DNA of 33,239 nt from Natrinema gari JCM 14663 (GCF_000337175.1 NZ_AOIJ01000053.1:1-33239); one strand, 5' to 3'. Positions 8,093 through 16,625 are shown, counted from the stretch's first letter. Program-made: numbers and translations. Notes: a model not told the origin generated them from the sequence alone.

Positions 8093-8167
8093 GGGCACGT
8101 AGCTCAGTCCGGAAAGAGCGTCGGACTTCTAATCCGACGGTCGTGGGTTCAAATCCCATCGTGCCCG
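8093..8167 (+). tRNA. tRNA-Arg (anticodon TCT)
   Basis: A full cloverleaf is visible. The acceptor GGGCACG (8093-8099) pairs with CGTGCCC (8160-8166) and the discriminator is G8167. The D stem is GCTC/GAGC (8102-8105, 8116-8119). The anticodon stem is TCGGA/TCCGA around loop CTTCTAA with anticodon TCT at 8128-8130. The T arm is GTGGG-TTCAAAT-CCCAT. It decodes AGA. No intron is present and the 3' CCA is not encoded, so it is added after transcription, as is common in archaea. Confidence 0.97.
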
Positions 8168-8320
8168 TTATCTGCGAACGACGTGACCAGTACGGTACCG
8201 GGAGTTCGAATCGGGGAAGAGTTTTGCTCCGACCGTGATTCAACTGTCTGTGGCACTCGTTCGAGCGTCTCCGAACGGTCAACCCCGGAGCCCCGTCTCG
8301 TGAAAATGCTACATACTTCG

Positions 8321-8330
8321 ATATATTACT
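8321..8330 (+). promoter_or_regulatory. Probable promoter of the exported nuclease gene
   Basis: ATATATTACT is the most A/T-rich element upstream of the ATG at 8370. A start of transcription near 8351 would leave a leader of about 19 nt, containing AGGAG at 8364-8368 next to the start codon. Confidence 0.45.
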
Positions 8331-8369
8331 ATTAGGAACACTCACGTACGAAAGAATACCAGCAGGAGC

Positions 8370-11300
8370 ATGGTCTCGTTTCGAGCCAGCGGTGAGAGCG
8401 GTATCGATCGTCGAGCGTTCGTCTCGTTGCTCGGGACGACGACGGGTGCGTTCGCGCTGTCCCAGTCGTCCGACGCGTTCACGACTACTGACTCGGCCTC
8501 CGGCGACGGGCTCGAGTCCCTTTCGTTTTACTCGACGGCGTCACAGGTGAGCGCGACGTATGCGCCGCTCACCGACGCGGAACACGTCGTCGCGTGGGCG
8601 TCCGAGAACGCGTCCGTGACGAGGACGGACGACGGAACGGACGACGCCGACGTCGTCTCCTACGAGACTGCGCGCATCCCGCTGATCTCGCAGGACGGAC
8701 GCGTGATGGGGATCGGCAGCGCCGGCTTTCTCAGTGACGAGCGCGGCGGCTTCACTGCCGGCAACGAGGAGTTCATCCTGAATGCCTGGGATCAACTGCT
8801 GGGGCCGGGGAGTACGGTGCTGTGGGACGAGAGCCACGACCAGTATTGGGACCTCTCGAGGCACGAGACCTTCCGGCGCTACGCCGACGATAACGGCTAC
8901 GACCTCCGAGCGCTCGCGGCGTTCGACTCCGACGGGACGACGCTCGAATTCTATTCGACGGCGAGTCAGATCGCAGCCGATGGCGGCGTACTGACCGAGG
9001 CGCATCTGGCCGCGGACGACGATCTCGAGGTTCTGGCGTGGGCGGAGTCGACGGCGACGAACGGGGATCAAACCGGGTCCGACGCCGTCGAGTACGGCGA
9101 CGACGAGCGGATTCCGCTGATCACCCGCGACGATCGGGTGGTCGGGTTCGGTGCGCCCCTCGTCGAGGACGATAGCGATCATGAGGAGAATCGGGCGTTC
9201 GTGCGGGGCGTCTGGGATGCGGTGATCGACGGCGAAACCGTCTACTGGGACGAGAGCCACGACCAGTACTACGATACCGACCGGTTCGAGACGTTCATCG
9301 CCGCCGCCGAGAGCGACGGCTACACCGTCACCGCCGCCGACGATCTACTGGCGGTTCTCGAGGGCGCGAGCGACGGCGCGGCCGACACGACGGCTCCCGA
9401 CGCCGATGCAGTCGTGATCACGACGCCTGCAGCGGCGGTTACCGACGCCGAACTCGCGGCCCTCGAGTCGTTCGTCGCCGACGGCGGGACCGTCTTGCTC
9501 CACGACCAGTCCGATTACGACGGCCACGACGAAACGGGGGCCCTCAACGAGATCGCCAAGCGGCTCGACCTCGGGTTCAGATTCAACGCGGATCAGGTCG
9601 CCGACGACGCGTCGGGCCGGGACGAGCACGTGTTCACGACGGCGGCCGTCGACGAGACGTATCTCGCGGCCGAGTCGGGGTCGGTCGGGGTGGCGGACGC
9701 CGACGGACTCGTGATCACGACACCCCAGTCGGCGTTCGACGAGTCGGAGCTCGCGGTCCTCGAGTCGTTCGTCGCCGACGGGGGCGCGCTGTTCCTGTTC
9801 GATCAGTCGGACTTCGGCGGGAACGATCGAACGGGGACTCTGAACGAGATCGCCGAGCGACTCGATCTCGCCTTCCGGTTTAACGGGGGGCAGGTCGAAG
9901 ACGAGGTCTGTAACGCCGGCCCGGCCTACGAGCCGGTCGCGACGGAGTTTTCGCCCGCGTTCGAGTACGCCGACGCACGGCCCGGGATCGGGATCGAGTT
10001 CGATCGCGACGGGGAGTACGACGGCCGGATCACTCGCGTGGTCGACGGTGACACCGTCGAGGTCGAATTCGACACCGAGTACGGCCACCGCGAAATCGTT
10101 CGCAACGTCGGCGTCGATACCCCGGAGACGCCGCCGACGGAGGCCAGCCCCAGGGAGTGGGTCGGCGTTCCCGACGATGCGACCGCTCACCTCCACGACT
10201 GGGGCGAGCGCGCGGCGGCGGTCGCCCTCGAGCGGCTGGCACCCGACGGCGCGGCGGTCGACGAGGGCGACCTCGAGGGTCGCCACGTCAAACTCACCTT
10301 CGACGAGGCGGAGCCGATACGCGGGCACTACGGGCGACTGCTGGGGTATCTCCACTACGATCCCGACGATTTCACGGCCGACTTCGATGCCGGCTCGTTC
10401 ACCGTGAACTACAACCGGCGGCTCGTCGCGGACGGGTATGCTCGCGTCTACTCGTCGGGCTTTGCGGCCCACGACGAGTTCGCCGCGCTCGAGGAGGATG
10501 CCCTCGCAGCGGGCCGGGGCGTCTGGTCGGTAGCCGATGTCGACGCGCGCACCGCCATTCGCAACGAGCCCGTCGAGGACCTCTTCGTGCCGTCGGCCCG
10601 GAGCATTCGCAGCGCTCGGGGCCGGTCCGGCGGTCGTGTTCGGGACGAGCGGGTCGCCGTGTCGGCGTCCCCGAGCGCCGAGCAGCGCCTCGAGGGCGAT
10701 GGCGTCGCGTACGACGACGACGTTCCGCTGGTCGGCGTCGACGAACGGCGGCGGGTCGCGCTCGTCGGCGGGCTGCTGATCGACGAACGCTACGAGGCGG
10801 ACGAGGGCTTCGGCGCGGACACGAGCGGCTACGGCAATTTCCCGTTCCTGACGAACCTGATCGATTACCTCTCCGAGACCGACGGCGACGTGATACTCGC
10901 CGGCGGACAGGGCCAGTTCAACGCCGCGGGCTCGCTCTCCCTCGAGGACTGTAAGTACTACCGCCGGTACCTCGAGGGGGTCGACGAACGACTCCGCCAA
11001 ATAAACGATCTCGAGCGGACGCTGCCCGACGAATCGGAGCCGCCGCGTGCCGTCTTGCTCTCCGCACCCGCGCACGAACTCCCGGTCGGCGACCGCCTCG
11101 CGTTGCGCGAGTATCGGAACGCGGGCGGCGCGGTCGTCTTGTTGGGCAGCGCGGCGGCCGACGCCGATCACACGCGACACCTGAATCGACTCGCCGCCCG
11201 GCTCGGGACGGCCCTCCGGTTCAACGCGGACCGGATCGTCGATACGGACCGGAACCTCGCAGACGATCCCGCGATCCTCGAGACGCGCGCGCTTAATAAC

Positions 11301-11492
11301 TCCTTGCCGCTGTTTGACGCCTACGAGCCGTCGACCCGGACGGACGAGCCCGACGCGGCACCTGGAAACAGCGGTCACGCCGGAGGCCACCGCGGCAACG
11401 GGCCCGGCAATAGCGGCCATACAACGGGCCACGGCGGTAGCCCGCTGGGCAACAGCGGCCACGCACCCGGTCATCGCGGTAGCGGGAAATAG
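8370..11492 (+). CDS. Tat-exported modular protein with thermonuclease (SNase) domain
   Basis: This 1040-residue protein starts with a Tat signal (DRRAFVSLLGTTTGAFAL, residues 13-30). Module A is duplicated at about 48-185 and 191-327 (FYSTASQ, RIPLI, WDESHDQY). Module B (ITTP, ALESFVADGG, LNEIAxRLDL, FRFN) occurs at 347-410, 446-509 and in diverged form at 894-956. A staphylococcal-nuclease-like domain at about 549-722 has DGDT (559-562), R578, VDTPE with D583 and E586, and HYGR with R656. These match the Ca-binding and catalytic Asp, Arg, Glu and Arg residues of micrococcal nuclease, so it should cleave DNA or RNA outside the cell. The tail is His-rich (999-1040). Modules A and B resemble GldG/DUF4350-type sugar-binding or amidotransferase-like folds, but their role is unknown. 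Confidence 0.88.
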   Translation: MVSFRASGESGIDRRAFVSLLGTTTGAFALSQSSDAFTTTDSASGDGLESLSFYSTASQVSATYAPLTDAEHVVAWASENASVTRTDDGTDDADVVSYETARIPLISQDGRVMGIGSAGFLSDERGGFTAGNEEFILNAWDQLLGPGSTVLWDESHDQYWDLSRHETFRRYADDNGYDLRALAAFDSDGTTLEFYSTASQIAADGGVLTEAHLAADDDLEVLAWAESTATNGDQTGSDAVEYGDDERIPLITRDDRVVGFGAPLVEDDSDHEENRAFVRGVWDAVIDGETVYWDESHDQYYDTDRFETFIAAAESDGYTVTAADDLLAVLEGASDGAADTTAPDADAVVITTPAAAVTDAELAALESFVADGGTVLLHDQSDYDGHDETGALNEIAKRLDLGFRFNADQVADDASGRDEHVFTTAAVDETYLAAESGSVGVADADGLVITTPQSAFDESELAVLESFVADGGALFLFDQSDFGGNDRTGTLNEIAERLDLAFRFNGGQVEDEVCNAGPAYEPVATEFSPAFEYADARPGIGIEFDRDGEYDGRITRVVDGDTVEVEFDTEYGHREIVRNVGVDTPETPPTEASPREWVGVPDDATAHLHDWGERAAAVALERLAPDGAAVDEGDLEGRHVKLTFDEAEPIRGHYGRLLGYLHYDPDDFTADFDAGSFTVNYNRRLVADGYARVYSSGFAAHDEFAALEEDALAAGRGVWSVADVDARTAIRNEPVEDLFVPSARSIRSARGRSGGRVRDERVAVSASPSAEQRLEGDGVAYDDDVPLVGVDERRRVALVGGLLIDERYEADEGFGADTSGYGNFPFLTNLIDYLSETDGDVILAGGQGQFNAAGSLSLEDCKYYRRYLEGVDERLRQINDLERTLPDESEPPRAVLLSAPAHELPVGDRLALREYRNAGGAVVLLGSAAADADHTRHLNRLAARLGTALRFNADRIVDTDRNLADDPAILETRALNNSLPLFDAYEPSTRTDEPDAAPGNSGHAGGHRGNGPGNSGHTTGHGGSPLGNSGHAPGHRGSGK
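11364..11489 (+). repeat. Three 42-bp units encoding GNSGHxxGHxG repeats
   Basis: Units at 11364-11405, 11406-11447 and 11448-11489 each encode 14 residues with the pattern GNSGHxxGHxG, and the stop codon follows the last unit directly. Each unit holds one HxxxH pair (H1003/H1007, H1017/H1021, H1031/H1035). A metal-binding or polymer-binding tail is possible. Confidence 0.85.
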
Positions 11493-11552
11493 CGGGCCCA
11501 CGCCCGGTCGGTCGGTGGGAGGCCGGGCCGCAGTCGGGGAGCACCGTGACCG

Positions 11553-11568
11553 GTAACACCAGTGTTAC
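11553..11568. promoter_or_regulatory. Operator-like palindrome upstream of the FAD oxidoreductase
   Basis: GTAACAC-CA-GTGTTAC is a perfect 7-2-7 inverted repeat. It lies 58 bp before the ATG at 11627 and about 30-45 bp upstream of the likely TATA region (about 11591-11602). That is where archaeal activators usually bind. Confidence 0.55.
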
Positions 11569-11626
11569 GAGGTTGTCCCGAGGTAGCTGCTGGATTGATA
11601 CGACTCCAGCCCCATTGTGTACCTAT

Positions 11627-12235
11627 ATGAGCAACGAAGCGACCGGAGACGACGCGTCAGTGATAGTCATCGGCGGCGGCCCCGCAGGCCTGAGTGCGGC
11701 CCTCTTCACCGCGAAGAACGGCCTCGAGACGACGCTGTTCGACACCGATGAGACGTGGATGCACAAGGCACACCTGTTCAACTACCTCGGGATCGGGTCC
11801 GTCGGCGGCAGCGAGTTCATGGCGACGGCCCGCCAGCAGGTCGACGACTTCGGTGCCGACCGCCGACAGGGCGAGGCAGTGACCGCGGTCAGCGAGGCCG
11901 GCGACGGCTTCGCGGTCGAGACCGAGGACGGGGAGTACGAGGCCGACTTCGTGGTCCTCGCGACGGGCGCGAACCGCGACATCGCCGACGACCTCGGCGT
12001 CGACTTCGCCGACGACGGCACCGTCGATGTCGGCGTCGACATGGAGACTAGCCTCGCGGGCGTCTACGCGACCGGTGCGATGGTCCGCGCCGAAGAGTGG
12101 CAGGCCACGATCTCCGTCGGCGACGGGGCCGCCGCGGCGCTCAACATCCTGTCGACGGTCAAGGGCGAACACTACCACGACTTCGACGTTCCCGCCGACG
12201 CCGAGCGCGTCTTCGGCGACCACCTCGCGGAGTAG
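11627..12235 (+). CDS. Small FAD-dependent NAD(P)-like oxidoreductase (TrxR-like)
   Basis: The 202-residue protein has the dinucleotide-binding motif VIVIGGGPAGLSAALFTAK (about residues 12-30), the LATGAN motif (near 112) and the C-terminal GVYATGAM signature of the thioredoxin-reductase-like FAD fold. It is about 100 residues shorter than thioredoxin reductase. It lacks a CxxC redox pair and the separate NAD(P)H domain, so it may be a reduced FAD-only enzyme. The ATG at 11627 was chosen over an upstream in-frame ATG at 11546 because the fold begins at once. It precedes a VOC protein and an esterase on the same strand with 48 bp between, suggesting an operon. The substrate is unknown. Confidence 0.85.
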   Translation: MSNEATGDDASVIVIGGGPAGLSAALFTAKNGLETTLFDTDETWMHKAHLFNYLGIGSVGGSEFMATARQQVDDFGADRRQGEAVTAVSEAGDGFAVETEDGEYEADFVVLATGANRDIADDLGVDFADDGTVDVGVDMETSLAGVYATGAMVRAEEWQATISVGDGAAAALNILSTVKGEHYHDFDVPADAERVFGDHLAE

Positions 12236-12283
12236 CCCGATCGAACCCATTTCGGAACCGATACGAGACCTAATTCAGCCACC

Positions 12284-12907
12284 ATGTCCGACGACCACAG
12301 CACGCCAGTCACCGCCGAACTGCCAGACAGCCCCGTTCACACCACCGGAACCGATCACATCACCATCTGGGGGAGCAACGAGCAGGAGACCGTCGAGTTC
12401 TATCAGGACGTCCTCGGGATGCCGCTGGTGCTTCGCCAGCCGAACCTCGACGACCCCTCTCAGACCCACCTGTTCTTCGACACGGGCGACGGGCGGATCC
12501 TCACCTTCTTCGTCAGCGACGACCGCCCGTCGAACCAGCGAGGACAGCGCGGCGGCGTCGGTGCCGTCCACCACCTCTGTTTCAGCATCGATCCGGACGA
12601 GTACGAGGACACGATGCAGGCGCTGGAGGACGCCGGCCACCAGTACAACGTCTTCGATCGGGGCATCTTCCACTCGATCTACACCACGGACAACAACGGC
12701 CTCGTCATCGAACTCTCGGCCGACAAGTACGAGATTCCCGACGACCGCCGGGGCGACGTGCTGGCGATGGCACAGAAACGCCGCGAGGCAGACGGTGCCG
12801 AGTACGCCAAGGACGAACACCTCCGCGATGCGATCGACGCACTGGGTCTCGAGGTGATCGAATACGACCTTCCCGAAGCCAGTTCGGGCGTCGGTGGCGT
12901 CGAATGA
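12284..12907 (+). CDS. VOC family protein (ring-cleaving dioxygenase-like)
   Basis: The 207-residue protein has a vicinal oxygen chelate fold in two halves. Candidate metal ligands are H25 (TGTDHITIW), H96 or H97 (VHHLCF) and E143 (GLVIELSADKYE), the His-His-Glu set of extradiol dioxygenases and glyoxalases. The helix-linked pattern ETVEFYQDVLGMPLV near residues 35-49 is also typical. The C-terminal extension (150-207) is helical and acidic. It overlaps the following esterase by ATGA (12904-12907). In Bacillus subtilis, related VOC and carboxylesterase partners (MhqO and MhqD) deal with quinones; a similar role here is only an inference. Confidence 0.88.
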   Translation: MSDDHSTPVTAELPDSPVHTTGTDHITIWGSNEQETVEFYQDVLGMPLVLRQPNLDDPSQTHLFFDTGDGRILTFFVSDDRPSNQRGQRGGVGAVHHLCFSIDPDEYEDTMQALEDAGHQYNVFDRGIFHSIYTTDNNGLVIELSADKYEIPDDRRGDVLAMAQKRREADGAEYAKDEHLRDAIDALGLEVIEYDLPEASSGVGGVE

Positions 12908-13554
12908 GCGCGGACCGCGTCGACGGGCCGCATCAAAATCAGTCCCTCGTGACGGGCGGGACCGACCTCATGGACGCCGACGCGGCGCTCGTGTGCATCC
13001 ACGGCCGCGGCGCGAGCGCCCGCGGGATGCTCCGGATAGCCGACGAGGTCCACCGCGAGGGCATCGCGGTTCTCGCCCCGCAGGCCGCGCGACAGACCTG
13101 GTACCCCGACTCGTTTCTGGCACCGGTCGAGCGCAACGAGCCCGGCCGCTCGTCGGGCCTGCAGGCCATCAGCGACGCGATCGAGACGGCCATCGACGAC
13201 GGGATTCCGACCGATCGGGTCATGCTGCTCGGCTTCTCGCAGGGCGGCTGTCTCGCCAGCGAGTACGTTGCGCGCAACCCGCGGCGATACGGTGGGCTAG
13301 CCGCTCTCAGTGGCGGGCTCATCGGCGCGCAACTCGACGACGCGTATCCCGGCGCTCTCGAGGGGACGCCGGTCTTCCTCGGTTGTAGCGACGACGATCC
13401 CCACATTCCCGAACAGCGGATCCACGACACGGCCGCCGTGTTCGAGGCCATGAACGCCGACGTCACCGCACGGCTCTACGAGGGGCTGGGCCACGGCATC
13501 AACGAGGACGAACTGGCGGCCGTCGCCGACCTGATCGCGGCGCTGGTCGACTGA
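12904..13554 (+). CDS. Alpha/beta hydrolase, phospholipase/carboxylesterase family
   Basis: The 216-residue hydrolase has the nucleophile elbow GFSQGG with S112. The acid is in GCSDDDPHIP (D164 or D165) and the base is H197 in LGHGI. The oxyanion segment CIHGRGASA is at 31-39. It matches the esterase/MhqD-like family (COG0400). The start overlaps the VOC gene by four bases, so translation is coupled. With the VOC protein and FAD enzyme it may form a detoxification unit for aromatic or quinone compounds. The substrate is not determinable here. Confidence 0.9.
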   Translation: MSADRVDGPHQNQSLVTGGTDLMDADAALVCIHGRGASARGMLRIADEVHREGIAVLAPQAARQTWYPDSFLAPVERNEPGRSSGLQAISDAIETAIDDGIPTDRVMLLGFSQGGCLASEYVARNPRRYGGLAALSGGLIGAQLDDAYPGALEGTPVFLGCSDDDPHIPEQRIHDTAAVFEAMNADVTARLYEGLGHGINEDELAAVADLIAALVD

Positions 13555-13592
13555 AATGCGGGACCGAGCCGCGGTCACCCTCGCGTGTCCGA

Positions 13593-14009
13593 CTAGCGGA
13601 TGACGGTAACCGGCATGGGGGCGCGCCGGACGATTTTCTCGGCGACGCTGCCGAGCAGGACGCGGGAGAGACCGGATCGGCCGTGGCTTCCGATGATGAT
13701 GTGGTCGATGTCGTGGTCCTCGGCGAACGACACGATTTCGCGCGCGGGCTTCCCGACGGCGGTCTCGCTCCGAAACTCGATGTCGGGGTCGCCGACGATA
13801 TCCGCGATCTCGTCGGGGAGTTCCTCGGAGACCGTCTCCTCTCGCTCCCGAAGCATCTCCTGGACCATATTGATCCCCGCCTCCGTGGACCCACCTGCGG
13901 CCTCGACGACGCGCAGCAGCACGATCTCCGCGTCCGGATACGTCGAAAACGCGTGTTCGACTGCCTTCTGTGCGGGCTTTGACCCATCGTACGCGACGAG
14001 TACTTCCAT
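13593..14009 (-). CDS. Universal stress protein, UspA family
   Basis: The 138-residue protein is a single Usp domain. It begins MEVLVAYDGS and carries the ATP-binding signature G107-SHG110-RSGLSRVLLG120-S (G2xG9xG(S/T)). This indicates the nucleotide-binding subclass, as in MJ0577. The start at 14009 was preferred over an upstream ATG at 14087 because a TATA-like GTTTATACT (minus strand, about 14031-14039) sits 26 nt before it, giving a leaderless mRNA. Usp proteins are general stress or signalling proteins; the specific role is unknown. Confidence 0.93.
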   Translation of the reverse strand: MEVLVAYDGSKPAQKAVEHAFSTYPDAEIVLLRVVEAAGGSTEAGINMVQEMLREREETVSEELPDEIADIVGDPDIEFRSETAVGKPAREIVSFAEDHDIDHIIIGSHGRSGLSRVLLGSVAEKIVRRAPMPVTVIR

Positions 14010-14030
14010 ACGTCTGATAGCTCTTCCGGG

Positions 14031-14039
14031 AGTATAAAC
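14031..14039 (-). promoter_or_regulatory. TATA element of the uspA-like gene
   Basis: GTTTATACT on the minus strand is centred 26 nt upstream of the ATG at 14009. The other bases of 14040-14177 hold no supportable gene. Confidence 0.6.
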
Positions 14040-14177
14040 CCACTCGATGACACCGCCCGGGTCGCTCTCGCCGATGCCGGTCAGCATCCCCGATCGTGTA
14101 CCTGTTATCGCCGGCCTCGATGACGGGTTCGTCCTGGGGTCCTACGCGGTGAGTGCCGCTATCCGCCCGCTCGGAAC

Positions 14178-15272
14178 CTATTCTTCGAAGCCGTCTTCGA
14201 ACCGGAACGTCCCGTTTCGCTGGATCACGTCGCCGTCGACTTCGATGAACGAGTCCTCGCTCATGTCGACGATCATGTCGACGTGGACCGCCGAATCGTT
14301 GGCCTCGTTGCCCTCGGCGACGGTATCGTCGTAGGCCCGACCGACGGCCATGTGGACGGTGTCGCCCATCTTCTCGTCGAAGAGCATGTTGTAGGTAAAC
14401 CGATCGATGTCGCGGTTCATTCCGATGCCGAGTTCGCCCAGTCGGCGCGCGCCGTCGTCCGTGTTGAGCACTTCCGTGAGGACGCCCTCGTTTTTCGCCG
14501 CCGCGTGGTCGACTACTTCGCCGCCCTCGAACTCGAGGTAGACGTCCGTGATCTCCCGTCCCTGATGGTACAGCGGCATGTCGAACAGCACCTCGCCCTC
14601 GACGCTGTCGGGGTGGGGTGCGGTGAAGACCTCGCCACCGGGGAGGTTGTGCTTGCCGTGGTCGTTGATCGTCGGGTTGCCGTCGACGGACATCGTCACG
14701 TCGGTCGTGTCGCCGCTGACGATACGGATCTCCTCGGCGGGGTCCATGATCTCGACCATGTTCGCCTGGTGGTCGCGCTGTTCCGCCCAGTCCTTGTTGA
14801 CGGCGTCCCAGACGAAGTTCTCGTAGCCCTCGGTGCTCATCTCCGCGAGTTGGGCGTTGGCCGGCGCGGGGTACTGCGTGAGACACCAGCGCTTGGAGAG
14901 CCGTTCCTCGAGAATGGGGCGATGGGCCTGCTGGTAGGCCGCGCTGATTTCGGGCTCGACGTCGCTGGTCTGGGTGACGTTGTCCGTCGCGCGAATGGCG
15001 ATGTAGACGTCCGTGTTCTTGATCAGCGCGAGTTCGTGTTCGGGGGTCTCGAACTCGTCGTCGGACGAGCGGAGATACGCACGCTGCTGTCGTTTGCCGG
15101 TTCGCTGGCTCGTCGTGACCGGATTCGCTCCCAGGTCGCCGATCACTTCGTGAAGCGCAACGACCAGGTCCTCGGCGACCGGGTGGGCGTCGATGACGAC
15201 GTTGTCACCTGCCTCAAGATCGACCGAGTGGTTGGCGATGATCTCTGCGTGTTCGCGGATTCGCGGGTCCAT
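14178..15272 (-). CDS. M29-family aminopeptidase (AmpS/AmpT-like)
   Basis: The 364-residue metallopeptidase removes N-terminal residues from peptides. Motifs of the family in order are NLPGGEVFTAPHPDSVEG (E214), GELGIGMN (E280), LFDEKMGDTVHMAVGRAY (H307) and VHVDMIVD (H330, D332). These match the dinuclear-metal ligands of thermophilic M29 enzymes, and the length is close to the family norm of 360-410. It is likely a cytoplasmic enzyme in peptide turnover. A TATA-like run (about 15295-15303, GTTTTTTCC on the minus strand) suggests its own promoter. Nothing unusual is seen. Confidence 0.94.
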   Translation of the reverse strand: MDPRIREHAEIIANHSVDLEAGDNVVIDAHPVAEDLVVALHEVIGDLGANPVTTSQRTGKRQQRAYLRSSDDEFETPEHELALIKNTDVYIAIRATDNVTQTSDVEPEISAAYQQAHRPILEERLSKRWCLTQYPAPANAQLAEMSTEGYENFVWDAVNKDWAEQRDHQANMVEIMDPAEEIRIVSGDTTDVTMSVDGNPTINDHGKHNLPGGEVFTAPHPDSVEGEVLFDMPLYHQGREITDVYLEFEGGEVVDHAAAKNEGVLTEVLNTDDGARRLGELGIGMNRDIDRFTYNMLFDEKMGDTVHMAVGRAYDDTVAEGNEANDSAVHVDMIVDMSEDSFIEVDGDVIQRNGTFRFEDGFEE

Positions 15273-15356
15273 GTTCCAGTGTTGACGGGGGAGGGAAAAA
15301 ACGGTTCGTGATGCGGATGCTATCGAGCCGGCGTTCGACGGACCCGCGTCCGAGTG

Positions 15357-16460
15357 TCAGTCAGCGGTCCATCCATCCGCGTCTCGCTCGGACGCTCCGG
15401 GGTCGCCGTTCGAGGGACCGCTGGTCGAGTTCTCGGCCCCTCCCACGACGTCCTCCCGGAAGAACGACACCGTCGCGGCCGTCAGGACGAGCGAGAGCGG
15501 GGCCGAAGCGAGCAATGCCAGCAGGACGGCCGCGCCGCCGCTGCTGACGAGCAGGGACAAAACCAGCGAGGCGACGGCCGCTGCGCCGAGGTGCCAGAGC
15601 CCGAAGCTGAGAACCGCGCCGCCGGCCATCGTGAGGCCCAGGGACCGGTGAAACGCCTCGAGAAACGGTGCGTCGGCGGCGACGAACAGGAACGGAACGG
15701 GATAGAAGACGTAGCTGAGTGCGACGATCACCGGGACCGCGAGCACGAGGAGGGCAGGTGCGAGCGCGAAAACCGGGAACGCCAGCAGAAACGCGCCGAA
15801 CAGAACGAGGTTGTACAGAACGAACCGCGGCGCGTAGGTTGCGATGCACGAGCCGACGGCGGTCGGCTCACCGCGGAGCCGTCGGTCGAGTCCGCCGACG
15901 TACGCCGCCATGACGATCCCCGAGAGCACTGCGTATGCGGCGAGTGTGAGTGCGATCCAGCCCATCATCTCGGCCGTGAGGGCCTCGAGAGGGACATCGA
16001 CGGCTTCGACTGGCGTTTCGATCGTCACGTCGGTGCCGCCGGAACCGGTGGTCCCGACGGGGGTCGTCGACCCGCCGGCTGGCGTCGTTTCCCCGGGCGC
16101 ATCACCGAAGGCGGGAGCGCCGGACGGCTCCCCATACCGGGACCGCGTGGTCGCCGTGGCTGGGTCCGGGGGGTCGACCAACTGCCACAGGGTCACGAGC
16201 GGCGACGGGAAGGCGAATTCGAGGTTGAGCGAGAACCCTCGACCGGTGGACTCGAGCGCCCGTCGCACCTTTTCGAACTCGAGGAGCGCGGCGATCAGGG
16301 GAACCACGCCGAACAGCTGCAAGTCACCGAATCGGTCACTGACACGGGCGACGTGCCGCTGAAACGGGCGTGAACGTTCGTTATTTACCCCATCGTCCCC
16401 ATCGGTTGTCGTCGATGGGTCGTCGTCGGGAGGGCGTTCCGGATCGGAAGCTGGAGCCAT
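15357..16460 (-). CDS. Multi-spanning membrane protein, unknown function
   Basis: The 367-residue protein has a hydrophilic, Pro/Asp/Thr-rich N-terminus (1-45). One hydrophobic stretch (LFGVVPLIAALLEF) follows, then a Thr/Gly-rich external-like loop (about 105-155). At least five further membrane helices lie between about 160 and 330, including IALTLAAYAVLSGIVMAA, VLYNLVLFGAFLLAF and SLVLSLLVSSGGAAVLLALL. The C-terminus (330-367) is charged and cytoplasmic-like. No transporter or enzyme motif is evident. The repeated small-residue helices are typical of haloarchaeal proteins annotated only as integral membrane proteins. It may be a channel-like or scaffold component, but I do not assign a function. 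Confidence 0.8.
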   Translation of the reverse strand: MAPASDPERPPDDDPSTTTDGDDGVNNERSRPFQRHVARVSDRFGDLQLFGVVPLIAALLEFEKVRRALESTGRGFSLNLEFAFPSPLVTLWQLVDPPDPATATTRSRYGEPSGAPAFGDAPGETTPAGGSTTPVGTTGSGGTDVTIETPVEAVDVPLEALTAEMMGWIALTLAAYAVLSGIVMAAYVGGLDRRLRGEPTAVGSCIATYAPRFVLYNLVLFGAFLLAFPVFALAPALLVLAVPVIVALSYVFYPVPFLFVAADAPFLEAFHRSLGLTMAGGAVLSFGLWHLGAAAVASLVLSLLVSSGGAAVLLALLASAPLSLVLTAATVSFFREDVVGGAENSTSGPSNGDPGASERDADGWTAD

Positions 16461-16625
16461 ACGTCGCCGTACAAATGACGGGACACTGAATCTTTCTCTC
16501 GGCGATCGTCCCCGCTCGAGGACGGCGCTTGCCGGGTTGGCTCCCGTCGACGGACACTGCGGCGTATTGGACCGCCGTCATGGTCTTGGGTCGTCCCACT
16601 CGAGGCCGCGTTCGCCTGCCGACAG

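Noticed and set aside
8093-8167. tRNA-Arg as an attachment site of an integrated element
   Set aside because: No integrase gene and no repeated copy of the tRNA 3' end were found within the window.
9345-11501. 718-codon reverse frame opposite the exported nuclease
   Set aside because: It is antisense to a protein with clear signal, domains and catalytic residues. Long antisense frames are expected in high-GC haloarchaeal DNA.
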